From: CAKZSB01 sp964646405
GTDB lineage: Bacteria; Pseudomonadota; Gammaproteobacteria; Granulosicoccales; Granulosicoccaceae
Length of the DNA: 13,638 bases
Assembly: GCA_964646405.1 (NCBI GenBank)
Contig: CAZYDV010000165.1
Location: forward strand, 1 to 13,638
Direction: 5' to 3'
The notes beneath the pieces are model-generated. The model was given only the letters and a program-made list of their open reading frames with translations, searched no databases and was not told the DNA's origin. Made by a program: the position numbers and the translations under genes. Below, piece by piece: positions 1 to 7,900 of the stretch (the first letter of the stretch is position 1; each line of letters opens with the position of its first letter).

Positions 1-749
1 GCCCACAATAATGATGAATAACTAAACGGCACCACACTGGGTGCCGGTGCAATGCGAAACGCCCGAATCAGGCAGAAATGACTCAGGGCACCCAGCAGAC
101 CTACCGCGATAAACAGCATCCAACCCGATAAATCCGGCACCGTCCAGTAGCTCGGTACTGCCGCAGACGTCAGCACCGCGCCGACCAGGCCGGAGTAAAA
201 CAATGAAGTCATCGGCTGATCATAGGCGCGCACCTGGCGGGTAATGATCTGATACAAGGAGTTGCTGAACGCTGCCGCAATCAGAAACAGATGCCCGATT
301 GCGACACCACTGGCATCTGGCCGCACGATAATCAGCGCCCCCAGAAACCCGGTTAACACACCAAGCCACCGACGCACCCCCACCTGCTCACCGAGCAACG
401 GTATCGCCAGTACAGTCACCAGTATCGGCGATAGAAACATGATGCTCGAGGCGGTCGCCAACGGTGTGGTTTGCAGCCCGGAGAAAAACAGCAGGGTTGT
501 CAGTAACAGCGCAGCAGATCGTAACAACTGCAACTTGAGATTGCCGCTGCGAATCAACGGCACAATCGCCGCGCGCAGGATCACGATCAGCCATAACATG
601 TGGAAGACAAAGCGCGCCCAGACGACTTGCGGCAATGAATAATCCTGAACCAGAAACTTGGCCAACGCATCCATGGCCGTAAACAGGCACATGGTTGCCA
701 GCATCCAGAGAATCCCGCGCCCGATATTCTCCTGCGGTTCAGACGGCAC
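1..749 (-). CDS. DMT superfamily (EamA) permease, 3' part beyond the window
   Basis: An inner-membrane permease of the drug/metabolite transporter superfamily; substrate unknown. About 249 residues are visible and the C-terminus is cut off by the window edge. A first EamA repeat (about residues 12-145) contains the usual hydrophobic helices, with FTAMDALAKFLV near the start and TPLATASSIMFLSPILVTVLAIPLLGEQ, a typical helix 3-4 segment ending in the GE motif. It is followed by RRWLGVLTGFLGALIIVRPD. A second repeat begins near residue 155 and is incomplete. I chose the GTG at 749 because the reading frame has a stop a few codons upstream and the short charged leader PSEPQENIGRG is typical. No good ribosome site is visible; ATG at 704 is the alternative. 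It is transcribed away from the SulP gene, so the gap 750-1349 is a divergent control region. Family is secure; substrate cannot be inferred. Confidence 0.85.
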   Translation of the reverse strand, partial: MPSEPQENIGRGILWMLATMCLFTAMDALAKFLVQDYSLPQVVWARFVFHMLWLIVILRAAIVPLIRSGNLKLQLLRSAALLLTTLLFFSGLQTTPLATASSIMFLSPILVTVLAIPLLGEQVGVRRWLGVLTGFLGALIIVRPDASGVAIGHLFLIAAAFSNSLYQIITRQVRAYDQPMTSLFYSGLVGAVLTSAAVPSYWTVPDLSGWMLFIAVGLLGALSHFCLIRAFRIAPAPSVVPFSYSSLLW

Positions 750-787
750 TAGTGTACCACTGCATTCAAATTACAAGCCTGAGTGAA

Positions 788-873
788 TTGATCAAAGCCC
801 CTGATTTCCATAGCAATTCTCGTCAATCGATAGGTAGCTTTGCTCATTTTCTTATACTGGGTACTTTGATCAA
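788..873. repeat. Two copies of palindrome TTGATCAA, 78 bases apart
   Basis: TTGATCAA occurs at 788-795 and again at 866-873. Each is a perfect 8-base palindrome. The second sits just downstream of the TATACT box at 853-858, where a repressor would overlap the start of transcription. They resemble abutted FNR/CRP-type TTGAT half sites but lack the usual 4-base spacer, so I do not assign a regulator. Chance occurrence is possible. Confidence 0.3.
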
Positions 874-883
874 CCGACTCTGT

Positions 884-964
884 GGGAGACTGTCATGCGG
901 CCGGGGCCGCAGGTGCGTAACTGCATTGAAGCTCCTGACAAAAGGGTAGCCGGAGCCGCCCGGA
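884..964 (+). ncRNA. Candidate structured leader RNA upstream of sulP (class unidentified)
   Basis: A GC-rich island in an otherwise AT-richer gap. Visible pairings: TGCGG/CCGCA (896-900 with 907-911), GCAG/CTGC (909-912 with 921-924), GCTCC/GGAGC (931-935 with 952-956), and an alternative long-range closing helix GCGGC/GCCGC (897-901 with 955-959). Several are mutually exclusive, which is compatible with a two-state switch or a pseudoknot. Between the helices are unpaired purine-rich stretches (GACAAAAGGG at 937-946) that look like a conserved core rather than random sequence. Cis-regulatory RNAs upstream of SulP transporters are known (for example the sul1 motif), and Na+-responsive RNAs (DUF1646 class) precede ion transporters, but I cannot recall those consensuses well enough to claim a match. 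The element lies about 385 bases before the SulP start codon, which is far for a riboswitch. Confidence 0.35.
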
Positions 965-1349
965 CTTATTCTGCGAGCACAGCGCCATGCTCTGCTCCAC
1001 CACTGAAACCAACGCAATCCAGCGCTTCGATCAGGTTTGCTATCGTAAACCGGACTCTCATGCCATACTCATGACAGTCACTGTGGTTGATTCTACCAAC
1101 AACAGTGGACAGCGGCACAGGTTAATCGGGAGCGATTTAAACCTGCCCGGGCGATGTGCATACCAGAGTACAGCGCACATAACCAACGCTTTCTCATTCA
1201 TTGTTGGGATAATTAACCCACCTACCACCATCAAATGGCCTTTACAAAGTACAAGTGGTACTCCAACTGATACATGAAGGGCAACAGCGTGGCAATTTTT
1301 GCGCTATTGGCAGGGAATACGAATCCAATGCAATTTGAGTTGTAGCACT

Positions 1350-3149
1350 ATGAATAGCTATTTATCCGACCTGCTGAGCGAGGCAAAGCTTCGTTTCATT
1401 CCATTCCTGGACTGGATCTTCGAGCTCAAAAACCCGGCCATTTTAAGGGCTGACGTGATTGCAGGTATCACCATTGCCCTGGTGTTGATTCCACAATCGA
1501 TGGCCTATGCGCAACTCGCCGGCTTGCCGCCACAAATGGGCCTGTATGCCGCGTTTCTGGTACCCATTGTTGCAGCCCTTTTCGGCTCTTCACGGCAACT
1601 GCAAAATGGCCCTGTGGCGATCATTTCACTGATGACCGCAGCAGCGTTGCTACCGCTAAACCTTGAGGCGACGCAATATATCGCGTACGCAGCGATGATC
1701 GCTATTCTGGCAGGCGTAATGCAAATGGCGCTGGGTTTTTTGCGGCTGGGCGTTATGGTGGATTTTCTTTCTCATCCTGTGGTTATTGGTTTTACCAATG
1801 CGGCGGCAATCGTCATTGGCAGCACGCAAGTCAGTAAGCTCATGGGCGTCACTCCCGAAACCGGAGCGCACCTGTACAACACTTTATGGAATGTTGTCCT
1901 GGCCGTGCCGCAAACGCATCTTGCTACGCTTTTAATGGGCATTTTCTCGCTGGCATTACTACTCGGTTTGAAAAAATACGCACCCAGGCTACCCAATATT
2001 ATTCTCACGGTAGTCATTACCATTCTGGTTTCCTGGGCAATAGGCTATGAAAAAATGGGCGGCGCTATTGTAGCGGACGTCAAGGGCGGCTTACCGTCAT
2101 TGGTGATACCAACAATTGACACCCAACATTTTGGCTTCTTGCTGTTACCTGCATTTATGATCGCCCTGTTGAGCTTCGTGGAAGCATTTTCGATCGCAAA
2201 AGCTGTTGCATCCAAAACGCGTCAGCATCTGTCTGCTGATCAGGAAATGGTCGGCAAGGGGTTGGCCAATATCGTTGCGGGTGTCACTCAAGGCTATGCG
2301 GTATCAGGGTCTTTCTCCCGCACAGCAGTCGCTTTCGATGCCGGTGCAAAAACAGGTTTTGCGGCAATCGTCTCGGGCATTATTGTCGGTGTCACCCTAT
2401 TGTTTCTGACACCACTACTGTACCACTTGCCGGTGGCAACACTGGCCGCGGTAATCATTGTTGCGGTCATCGGGCTATTTCATTTTGAGCCATTCCAGCA
2501 CGCCTGGAAGGTCAACCCGCACGATGGCTTCGTTGCACTAACCACATTTCTGACCACCTTATACTTTGCCCCGCATTTGGAATGGGGCATTCTTATTGGT
2601 GTTGTACTGTCGATCACATTCTATCTTTATCGCACCATGAAACCGCATTTTGCGGAAGTCGCCCTGAACGACGAAGGCGTCTATCGAGACGCCCAACTAA
2701 ACAATCTTGAAACCAGCGAAACGGTAGCATTCTATCGCTATGACGGAGATCTCTACTTCGCAAACGCAGGCTACCTGGAACGTAAACTACTCAATGCCGT
2801 GGCCGACAAACCAAAACTTAAAGTGATCGTTCTGGATCTTGAAGCCGTCGATCAAATTGATGCCACCGGCGAGGAAATGCTCGGCCATATGTCTTCGCGC
2901 CTGGCCGAGGCGGGGATAGAATTCTATTTCTCTCGTGTCAAATTCAAAGTGGAGGATGCACTCAAACGATCAGGGCTCTATGACAGGATTGGCGCTGAAC
3001 ATTTTTTCGTTAGACGAACCCGTGCGATCAAGGCTATTAAGGAGAAATACGGCGATACCGTGGACCTAAGCCACCTGATCTACCATAAACCAGTCGTTAC
3101 GGATGAAAATGGTGATCAGGATGAATCATCCGGCGATAAGTCACCTTGA
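1350..3149 (+). CDS. SulP family anion transporter with C-terminal STAS domain
   Basis: A 599-residue inner-membrane transporter of the SulP (SLC26-like) family, which moves sulfate, bicarbonate or dicarboxylates, often with Na+ or H+. The N-terminal signature is intact: RADVIAGITIALVLIPQSMAYAQLAG followed by PPQMGLYAAFLVPIVAALFGSS, the family's conserved TM1-TM3 region. The membrane domain runs to about residue 430 and includes the TM8-TM10 stretch KGLANIVAGVTQGYAVSGSFSRTAVAFDAGAKTG. A STAS domain occupies about residues 450-565, with VIVLDLEAVDQIDATGEEML as its core strand-helix. I chose ATG 1350 over the in-frame TTG at 1299 because the latter adds a Cys/Trp-rich leader untypical of the family; no clear ribosome site precedes either. 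No carbonic anhydrase or sulfate-assimilation gene is adjacent, so the substrate is open. Sampled stretches are lower in GC (about 45-55%) than neighbours (about 60-65%). Confidence 0.93.
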   Translation: MNSYLSDLLSEAKLRFIPFLDWIFELKNPAILRADVIAGITIALVLIPQSMAYAQLAGLPPQMGLYAAFLVPIVAALFGSSRQLQNGPVAIISLMTAAALLPLNLEATQYIAYAAMIAILAGVMQMALGFLRLGVMVDFLSHPVVIGFTNAAAIVIGSTQVSKLMGVTPETGAHLYNTLWNVVLAVPQTHLATLLMGIFSLALLLGLKKYAPRLPNIILTVVITILVSWAIGYEKMGGAIVADVKGGLPSLVIPTIDTQHFGFLLLPAFMIALLSFVEAFSIAKAVASKTRQHLSADQEMVGKGLANIVAGVTQGYAVSGSFSRTAVAFDAGAKTGFAAIVSGIIVGVTLLFLTPLLYHLPVATLAAVIIVAVIGLFHFEPFQHAWKVNPHDGFVALTTFLTTLYFAPHLEWGILIGVVLSITFYLYRTMKPHFAEVALNDEGVYRDAQLNNLETSETVAFYRYDGDLYFANAGYLERKLLNAVADKPKLKVIVLDLEAVDQIDATGEEMLGHMSSRLAEAGIEFYFSRVKFKVEDALKRSGLYDRIGAEHFFVRRTRAIKAIKEKYGDTVDLSHLIYHKPVVTDENGDQDESSGDKSP

Positions 3150-3335
3150 CAGGTTTTTAGCTGTGCCGGATGCGCCCTGCCGCTTATGCCACCCTACGAC
3201 AAGCGTTGCTAAAAAGCAGGGCGGACAAGTCGGCAGGCACACCCACCCGGACATCAAACGACCTCTCTGGCTCTCACGTCTCCAATCGCGTAAACAGCCG
3301 CCTGCGCGACTATCTTCGCAGAGAAACCAAGGCAC

Positions 3336-4643
3336 TCACAACCCACCGAATAATACGCTCAACAGCACGCCCCCGATAGCCGCTACACCTAATACGCGCA
3401 ATATACTCCAATGCATCTTCAGCAGTAATACCCCTGATACGATCGCAAGCAATACCACCCGCCAGTCGAGCGAGGCGAAGTCTGGCTGCCACAGCCGCAC
3501 CGGACCAACTTGGCGCGCACTGATCGTTTTAAACAAGACGTGCAATGCAAACCACAGCGATAGATTGAGTATCACCCCGGCAACTGCAGCGGTTATCGCA
3601 TTGAGTGCAGCACTTAATCGGGCCTGCGCGCCGAGCCATTCAATATATGGCGCACCGGCAAAAATCCACAAGAAACACGGGACGAACGTCACCCACAGCG
3701 TCACCGCTGCCGCGAGCACCCCGAGTGCGATACCGCCCTGTTTGAATCCAGCCAGAAAACCGACAAACTCAGTGACGAGGATCAGTGGCCCCGGCGTGGT
3801 TTCAGCCAAGCCCAGACCATCCATCATTTCGCCCGCGGTTAGCCAGCCAAAATCGGCCACGACGTCCTGCGCCATATAGGCCAGTACAGCATAGGCACCA
3901 CCAAAGGTCACCACCGCGAGCTTGGAGAAAAATACGGCCAGCTCGATCAGCAATTGCTGGCCTCCCGCCATCCATAGAAACGCAACCGGCAGCCACCAGA
4001 TCAACAGACCGAAAAAGGCAACAGTTACTGTTGAACTAAAGGAATTGGCTGGCAGGGAAACGATCGACTCATTGCTGTTGGCAGAATCACTTTGCCAAAA
4101 GCCCCAGGCGGCGGCCAGCAAAACGATTAGCGGGTACGGCAGTTCAAAAAAGAATATACCGGTAAACGCCAGTGCTGCGATGACATAGTGCCCGACACCG
4201 GATAGCGCACGCTTTGAAACACGCAACAATGCCTCGATAACAATGACCAGCACTGCCGCCTTTACACCCAGAAAAATGGCGGCCATCAACGGCACTTCGC
4301 CATACAGCGAATAAACCGCGGCCAACACCAGCACCACCAACGCGCCAGGCAATACAAACAGCAGTCCGGCGATCAAGCCACCGATAAACCCGTGCATTCG
4401 CCATCCCGCGTAGGTGGCCAGTTGCATCGCTTCAGGGCCCGGCAATAACATGCAAAAGCTCAACCCGTTGAGATACTGTTTTTCAGTCAACCAGCGGTTG
4501 TCCTGCACAACCATTTTGTGCATCAGAGCAATTTGCGCGGCCGGCCCACCGAACGATAGCAGTCCAATCTGCAACCAGACGCGCAGTGCCTGCAGGAGCG
4601 TCGGCGAAGGCAGCACTTCCCCGCCGGCGTGTGCCTCGCTCAA
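3336..4643 (-). CDS. chrA: Chromate efflux transporter, CHR family
   Basis: A 435-residue inner-membrane protein of the chromate ion transporter (CHR) superfamily, which expels chromate from the cytoplasm. It has the two homologous halves of long-chain ChrA proteins. The first carries QIGLLSFGGPAAQIALMHKMVV and LPGPEAMQLATYAGWRMHGFIGG (residues about 31-90). The second carries KLAVVTFGGAYAVLAYMAQDVV and AETTPGPLILVTEFVGFLAGFK (about 240-310). Both halves therefore have the FGG and PGP motifs of the family. The start is TTG at 4643, whose TTGA overlaps the stop codon of the upstream chrB-like gene, so translation is probably coupled; the sequence MSEAHAGG then leads directly into the domain. 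Gene order (ChrB-like then ChrA) is the standard chromate resistance module. No terminator is visible after the stop. Confidence 0.95.
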   Translation of the reverse strand: MSEAHAGGEVLPSPTLLQALRVWLQIGLLSFGGPAAQIALMHKMVVQDNRWLTEKQYLNGLSFCMLLPGPEAMQLATYAGWRMHGFIGGLIAGLLFVLPGALVVLVLAAVYSLYGEVPLMAAIFLGVKAAVLVIVIEALLRVSKRALSGVGHYVIAALAFTGIFFFELPYPLIVLLAAAWGFWQSDSANSNESIVSLPANSFSSTVTVAFFGLLIWWLPVAFLWMAGGQQLLIELAVFFSKLAVVTFGGAYAVLAYMAQDVVADFGWLTAGEMMDGLGLAETTPGPLILVTEFVGFLAGFKQGGIALGVLAAAVTLWVTFVPCFLWIFAGAPYIEWLGAQARLSAALNAITAAVAGVILNLSLWFALHVLFKTISARQVGPVRLWQPDFASLDWRVVLLAIVSGVLLLKMHWSILRVLGVAAIGGVLLSVLFGGL

Positions 4644-5473
4644 CGCGAGTCACCAGGCGTTCGGCTAATGGACGCCGGCCAGTCATGTCCTTCATCCACT
4701 GCATCGCGAGCCCAGCGATACATCGCATCGTAGAGCAACATGCCGGCATCGAGTTGTTCCAGATCATCCCGATACATCCGCGACAAGCCCAGTGATGCGG
4801 CCAGCAAACCAGCCACTTCGGGTGCCAGATCGTGGCGATTGGTATCGGCACCGCGAACGATGGTGGCGAGGCGATCAATCGCATCCGATTGCAGGGCAAA
4901 TTCCTCCACCATGGTGTCGAAGGTACAACGGTCACCTCGATGGCTCCAGAAGACATCTTCGATGTCGAAAGGGGTGGCTTCAAAGCGATCGGCAACATCG
5001 AGTACCTCTGCCGGCGATACAAAAAGAAACTGCGCGGCCGGATCGATAAAGCGTCTGATCAGCCACGGGCAGGCGATGCGATCGATTTTTGGCCGGTGAC
5101 GCGTGACCCAAACCGTTTGACCGTGTCGATTGCTGGAGGGGATTTTCTCCGCCGGTACCAGTGTGGCACCGGATTCACGCCAGCCGACTATTCCGCCGAC
5201 AAGCTTTTCAGCGGCAATACCGTGATTGCGTAATATGGCTGCCGCGCCTTCACTGAGCTTTTTGCCTTTGTGACAGACGACGACGACGCGTTTGCCTTGC
5301 AGGCGAGCGGCCAGTTCGTCGATCTGGCCAAACGGGTGGCGCACGGCCGAGGGTATGAGGCGTGGATCAGCGGAGAAATCTTCATCGATACAGACATCGA
5401 TGATGACGGGCGCGTTGGGTGTACCAACGAGACGGCGCAGTTGCGCCACTGTGATTTGATCAGGCGATGGCAT
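4640..5473 (-). CDS. chrB: Rhodanese-ChrB fusion chromate resistance protein
   Basis: A 277-residue cytoplasmic protein with two domains. Residues about 1-105 are a rhodanese-like domain: VIIDVCIDEDF at the front, then KRVVVVCHKGKKLSEGAA, in which Cys67 sits at the position of the persulfide-forming cysteine, ending with LVGGIVGWRESG. Residues about 118-270 are the ChrB/Chrome_Resist domain, with WVTRHRPKIDRIACPWLIRRFIDP (Cys135), a central HRGDRCTFDTMVEEF (His179, Cys183) and the C-terminal DAMYRWARD. ChrB proteins regulate or assist chromate resistance; whether this fusion binds DNA or transfers sulfur is not known from sequence. ATG at 5473 is supported by a strong ribosome site AGGGAGG at 5481-5487 with a 7-base spacer. 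It overlaps chrA by four bases. Its leader contains a possible pseudoknot. Confidence 0.92.
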   Translation of the reverse strand: MPSPDQITVAQLRRLVGTPNAPVIIDVCIDEDFSADPRLIPSAVRHPFGQIDELAARLQGKRVVVVCHKGKKLSEGAAAILRNHGIAAEKLVGGIVGWRESGATLVPAEKIPSSNRHGQTVWVTRHRPKIDRIACPWLIRRFIDPAAQFLFVSPAEVLDVADRFEATPFDIEDVFWSHRGDRCTFDTMVEEFALQSDAIDRLATIVRGADTNRHDLAPEVAGLLAASLGLSRMYRDDLEQLDAGMLLYDAMYRWARDAVDEGHDWPASISRTPGDSR

Positions 5474-5511
5474 AGTGCATCCTCCCTGTGTGGTTGCAGG
5501 AATTTAAATGG

Positions 5512-5558
5512 ATGCGAAACTTGGGCTGTCGCCTCACGGGGTATTCGCACACCCCATG
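5512..5558 (-). promoter_or_regulatory. Possible pseudoknotted structure in the chrB leader
   Basis: On the minus strand CATGGGGT (5558-5551) pairs with ACCCCGTG (5542-5535), an 8-base-pair stem with one U-G wobble and an 8-base loop. Six loop bases, TGCGAA (5549-5544), are perfectly complementary to TTCGCA (5518-5513), 16 bases downstream of the stem, giving an H-type pseudoknot. A small GGC/GCC hairpin lies in the linker. The ribosome site of chrB begins about 25 bases further on. If the transcript starts upstream of 5558 this could be a control element; if transcription starts later, for example from the ATTTAAAT region near 5502-5509, the structure is not in the RNA and the repeats could be an operator. 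Confidence 0.35.
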
Positions 5559-5575
5559 AAGCTAGATTCGCAGAA

Positions 5576-5599
5576 AGCCTGCTTGCCGTCAAGCAGGCT
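5576..5599 (-). terminator. Hairpin at the end of the epimerase gene, likely terminator
   Basis: A perfect 10-base-pair inverted repeat (AGCCTGCTTG at 5576-5585 and CAAGCAGGCT at 5590-5599) with a 4-base loop. The epimerase stop codon (5589-5591) falls at the loop edge. On the minus strand the stem is followed only by TTTCTG (counting the last stem T), so the uridine tract is short and termination may be partial. Confidence 0.6.
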
Positions 5600-6485
5600 G
5601 CTGTCGATAATGAGCAATGGTGCTGGCAATACCGCGGGCAAGGACGGTAACGCTGTGCGCCGGCATACCCGGCAGTGGCGCGCTGAGCGTGCGCCGCGCC
5701 GCCACAGGTACCAGTGGCCCGTCAATCGACAGTTTGCAGTCGGGAAACGATTTTTTTATCTCGGCGATAAACTGCTCCATCGACGCGACTTCACCCGGTA
5801 TATTCCAGACATGCGCGCCGCTGATGCTCGCGTCACAGGCGGCATCGAATACCGTCGCGACATCCTCTACATAGACAAAGTCAGTCTCACCGCTGAGAGG
5901 AATGGTGAAGGCTTCGCCCTGGGCTGCGGCGCGACAAGCGAGTGTGGGTCCGGCGGAAAGCCCGGATTCGCGCCCCGGGCCATAGACTACCAGCGGCCGA
6001 AAGCCGATGCTCGAAAGCCCGTGATCTTCCCAGTAGCAACGAGCGCTGCCCTCGCCTGCCAGTTTAAAAACGCCATATTGCGTGGTCGGTGCCGGCACTT
6101 CTCCGTCATCCGGCCCATAGACGCTGGCGCTACTCATATACAACACCTTGCTATGGCCCAATTCGATCGCGGTTTCAAAAACATTTAAGGTGCCGATGTA
6201 GTTGATATGGGTGCCGCGAATCGGGTCGGCCTGGCACTCCGGCGTGAGAATAGCAGCCAGATGAATAATTAAGTCGCTATCCGCGGCGGCATTTGCAACC
6301 GCTGCCCGATCGCCAACATCGCCTTCGGTCCATTCGATCGCGTCGGCAGCCTCTCCGATCACCTCACGCGCCAGTAACGGGTTGCATCGCGTGTCGAGCA
6401 CACGTACCGCAACGCCTCTGGCAAGCAGGCGCTGCATAATCCATGCGCCGATAAAACCACTGCCACCGGTGATCATGACTTTCAC
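5589..6485 (-). CDS. NAD(P)-dependent epimerase/dehydratase (extended SDR)
   Basis: A protein of 298 residues (from 6485) of the extended short-chain dehydrogenase family, which typically acts on nucleotide sugars or other alcohol substrates in the cytoplasm. The N-terminal Rossmann motif GGSGFIG (about residues 7-13) binds NAD(P), LIIHLAA is the usual strand-4 element, and the catalytic set is present: Ser in MSSASVYG near residue 119, then Tyr-x-x-x-Lys in QYGVFKLAGE. The substrate segment VVYGPGRESGL and DFVYVEDVA follow the family pattern. I place the start at GTG 6485: AGGAG at 6495-6499 is 9 bases upstream, whereas it is only 3 bases from the alternative GTG at 6491. It lies about 45 bases after the MFS gene on the same strand, so the two may be co-transcribed. 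The substrate is unknown, and no sugar biosynthesis genes are nearby. Confidence 0.9.
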   Translation of the reverse strand: MKVMITGGSGFIGAWIMQRLLARGVAVRVLDTRCNPLLAREVIGEAADAIEWTEGDVGDRAAVANAAADSDLIIHLAAILTPECQADPIRGTHINYIGTLNVFETAIELGHSKVLYMSSASVYGPDDGEVPAPTTQYGVFKLAGEGSARCYWEDHGLSSIGFRPLVVYGPGRESGLSAGPTLACRAAAQGEAFTIPLSGETDFVYVEDVATVFDAACDASISGAHVWNIPGEVASMEQFIAEIKKSFPDCKLSIDGPLVPVAARRTLSAPLPGMPAHSVTVLARGIASTIAHYRQQPA

Positions 6486-6530
6486 GGGCACTGTCTCCTG
6501 AATTGAGCTAACGGACGAAGGTGGCTCGAA

Positions 6531-7829
6531 TTATACGCCGCGCTCGGGAGGATCGGTCTCATCGTCAGCATTGCCGTCAGCAATCGATGACTCATACGCA
6601 TGCTGTTGAATACTCTCCACTGCCACACTGGCCACATGCATACCCACCGGGGTAACCGCGCCCTGCTGTTCCGGACTCTCCGGTCGGACACCAGCGCGAT
6701 ACAAAGCGAACAGACCCGTACCCAGATGCACCAGCCCCATGCACCAGAAAAAGCTGTTGACGCCAAACAGGTCCATCATGGACGCCACCAGTACGGGACC
6801 GACGATCGAACCGAGCCCGGCCACCAGCACCAGCGTGCCGCTGGCGGCAATGATCTGATTGGGATTGAGATGGTCATTGATGTAGGCAACACAAACTGAA
6901 TACAGCGGCAGCGCAAACCCCGCAAAAAGCCCGACACCTGCGAATAGCCACAGCGCCGGCCGATCGACCAGCAACGCACAGCCAAATGCGGTCACACCGG
7001 CCAACAGGGTGATAACGGTCAACACACGGCGTCGATCGAATCGATCGGAAAGCGCCCCAATGGGCCATTGCAGCAATATGGTGCCAAGCACCGCAGCCGT
7101 CATAAAATAGGACACGCCCTTCACATCCATACCTTGTCGCTGCGCGTACACCGGCCCGAGCGCGAAGAACGTAGCCGTCACCAGGCCAACGAAAAAAGTG
7201 CCAATAATGCCCAGCGGCGACTGGCGATACAGATCGCGAACGCTGATCGATACTGACTCGGCATATTCAGGGCTCGATCCGCCCGACAACAACAGCGGCA
7301 CCACCGCCATTGAGATCAGCACAGAGGTTAAAATAAACAACTCAAATCCCGCCGGGCTCGCGACATTCAACAGCAACTGTCCGATACCGACCCCAACGTA
7401 AGTCACCACCATGTACAGCGACAACAGTTTCCCGCGATTGCTATTGGTGGCCTGATCATTGAGCCAGCTCTCTGCCACCACATAAAGCCCGGCGAAGCAG
7501 AACCCGCTGATTAATCGCAAACCAATCCAGAACACGGCGTCGACAAATAGTGGATGCAACAAAATCGCCGATGATGCCATCGCTGCGAGTGCGGCAAATA
7601 CCCGTATGTGCCCAACCCGCATCATGATGCGTGGCGTAAACAGCGACCCCGCCAACAGACCGCCATAAAAAGACGACATGATCAAACCGGTTACTGTGGT
7701 GCTGTAGCCCTCGAGATCAGCACGAATCGCGAGCAGCGTACCCTGCAAGCCATCGCCCAGCATCAGGATGCCAAAGCCTAGTAACAGTGAACCTGTCATC
7801 CAACTGATTTGAGCAGGCTTGTCGCCCAT
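6531..7829 (-). CDS. MFS transporter, YcaD-like
   Basis: A 432-residue major facilitator superfamily permease with about 12 predicted membrane helices over residues 10-385. The N-terminal stretch GDGLQGTLLAIRADLEGYSTTVTGLIMSSFYGGLLAGSLFTPRIMMRVGH matches the YcaD/UMF2-type proteins, including the loop 2-3 region; a second-half equivalent QWPIGALSDRFDRRRVL is the loop 8-9 motif. The last 50 or so residues form a hydrophilic cytoplasmic tail rich in Glu, Asp and Gln. The substrate is unknown. ATG at 7829 fits the family start; only a weak GGAAAA lies upstream. It is divergent from the DddQ-like cupin across a 71-base gap, so shared regulation is possible, and it may be co-transcribed with the downstream epimerase. 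Confidence 0.92.
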   Translation of the reverse strand: MGDKPAQISWMTGSLLLGFGILMLGDGLQGTLLAIRADLEGYSTTVTGLIMSSFYGGLLAGSLFTPRIMMRVGHIRVFAALAAMASSAILLHPLFVDAVFWIGLRLISGFCFAGLYVVAESWLNDQATNSNRGKLLSLYMVVTYVGVGIGQLLLNVASPAGFELFILTSVLISMAVVPLLLSGGSSPEYAESVSISVRDLYRQSPLGIIGTFFVGLVTATFFALGPVYAQRQGMDVKGVSYFMTAAVLGTILLQWPIGALSDRFDRRRVLTVITLLAGVTAFGCALLVDRPALWLFAGVGLFAGFALPLYSVCVAYINDHLNPNQIIAASGTLVLVAGLGSIVGPVLVASMMDLFGVNSFFWCMGLVHLGTGLFALYRAGVRPESPEQQGAVTPVGMHVASVAVESIQQHAYESSIADGNADDETDPPERGV

Positions 7830-7900
7830 AGGGGGTTTTTCCGTTACCTGTTACGATTATTTCGAGGTATTCTGCAGCGAACGAACGGGATGCAGATCCA

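Larger units (their letters stand above)
750..1349. other. 600-base non-coding divergent region upstream of sulP
   Basis: No convincing gene lies here. The frame open over 987-1277 on plus has neither a ribosome site nor protein-like composition. What is visible: a TATACT box at 853-858 that could serve as a -10 element for rightward transcription, though I see no good -35 at 16-18 bases upstream; two perfect TTGATCAA palindromes at 788-795 and 866-873 flanking that box; a GC-rich foldable segment at about 884-964; and a short inverted repeat AGTAC/GTACT near 1247-1261. The length is unusual for a window where most gaps are under 120 bases, which fits a long regulated 5' leader for the SulP gene. 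Confidence 0.6.

Noticed and set aside
987..1277. 96-codon open frame on plus upstream of sulP
   Set aside because: No ribosome site, atypical composition with scattered Cys/Thr/Asn, and no recognisable domain; it fits non-coding leader better.
3173..3223. Inverted repeat CGCCCTGC / GCAGGGCG downstream of sulP
   Set aside because: The arms are 35 bases apart and no T-run follows, so it is not a credible intrinsic terminator.
3103..3879. 258-codon open frame on plus overlapping chrA
   Set aside because: It is antisense to the well-supported chrA gene and its protein is Pro/Thr/Asn-rich without a domain.
7830..7900. Specific promoter boxes in the permease-cupin gap
   Set aside because: GATTAT and AATAAT are possible -10 elements on the two strands, but neither has a fair -35 at proper spacing.
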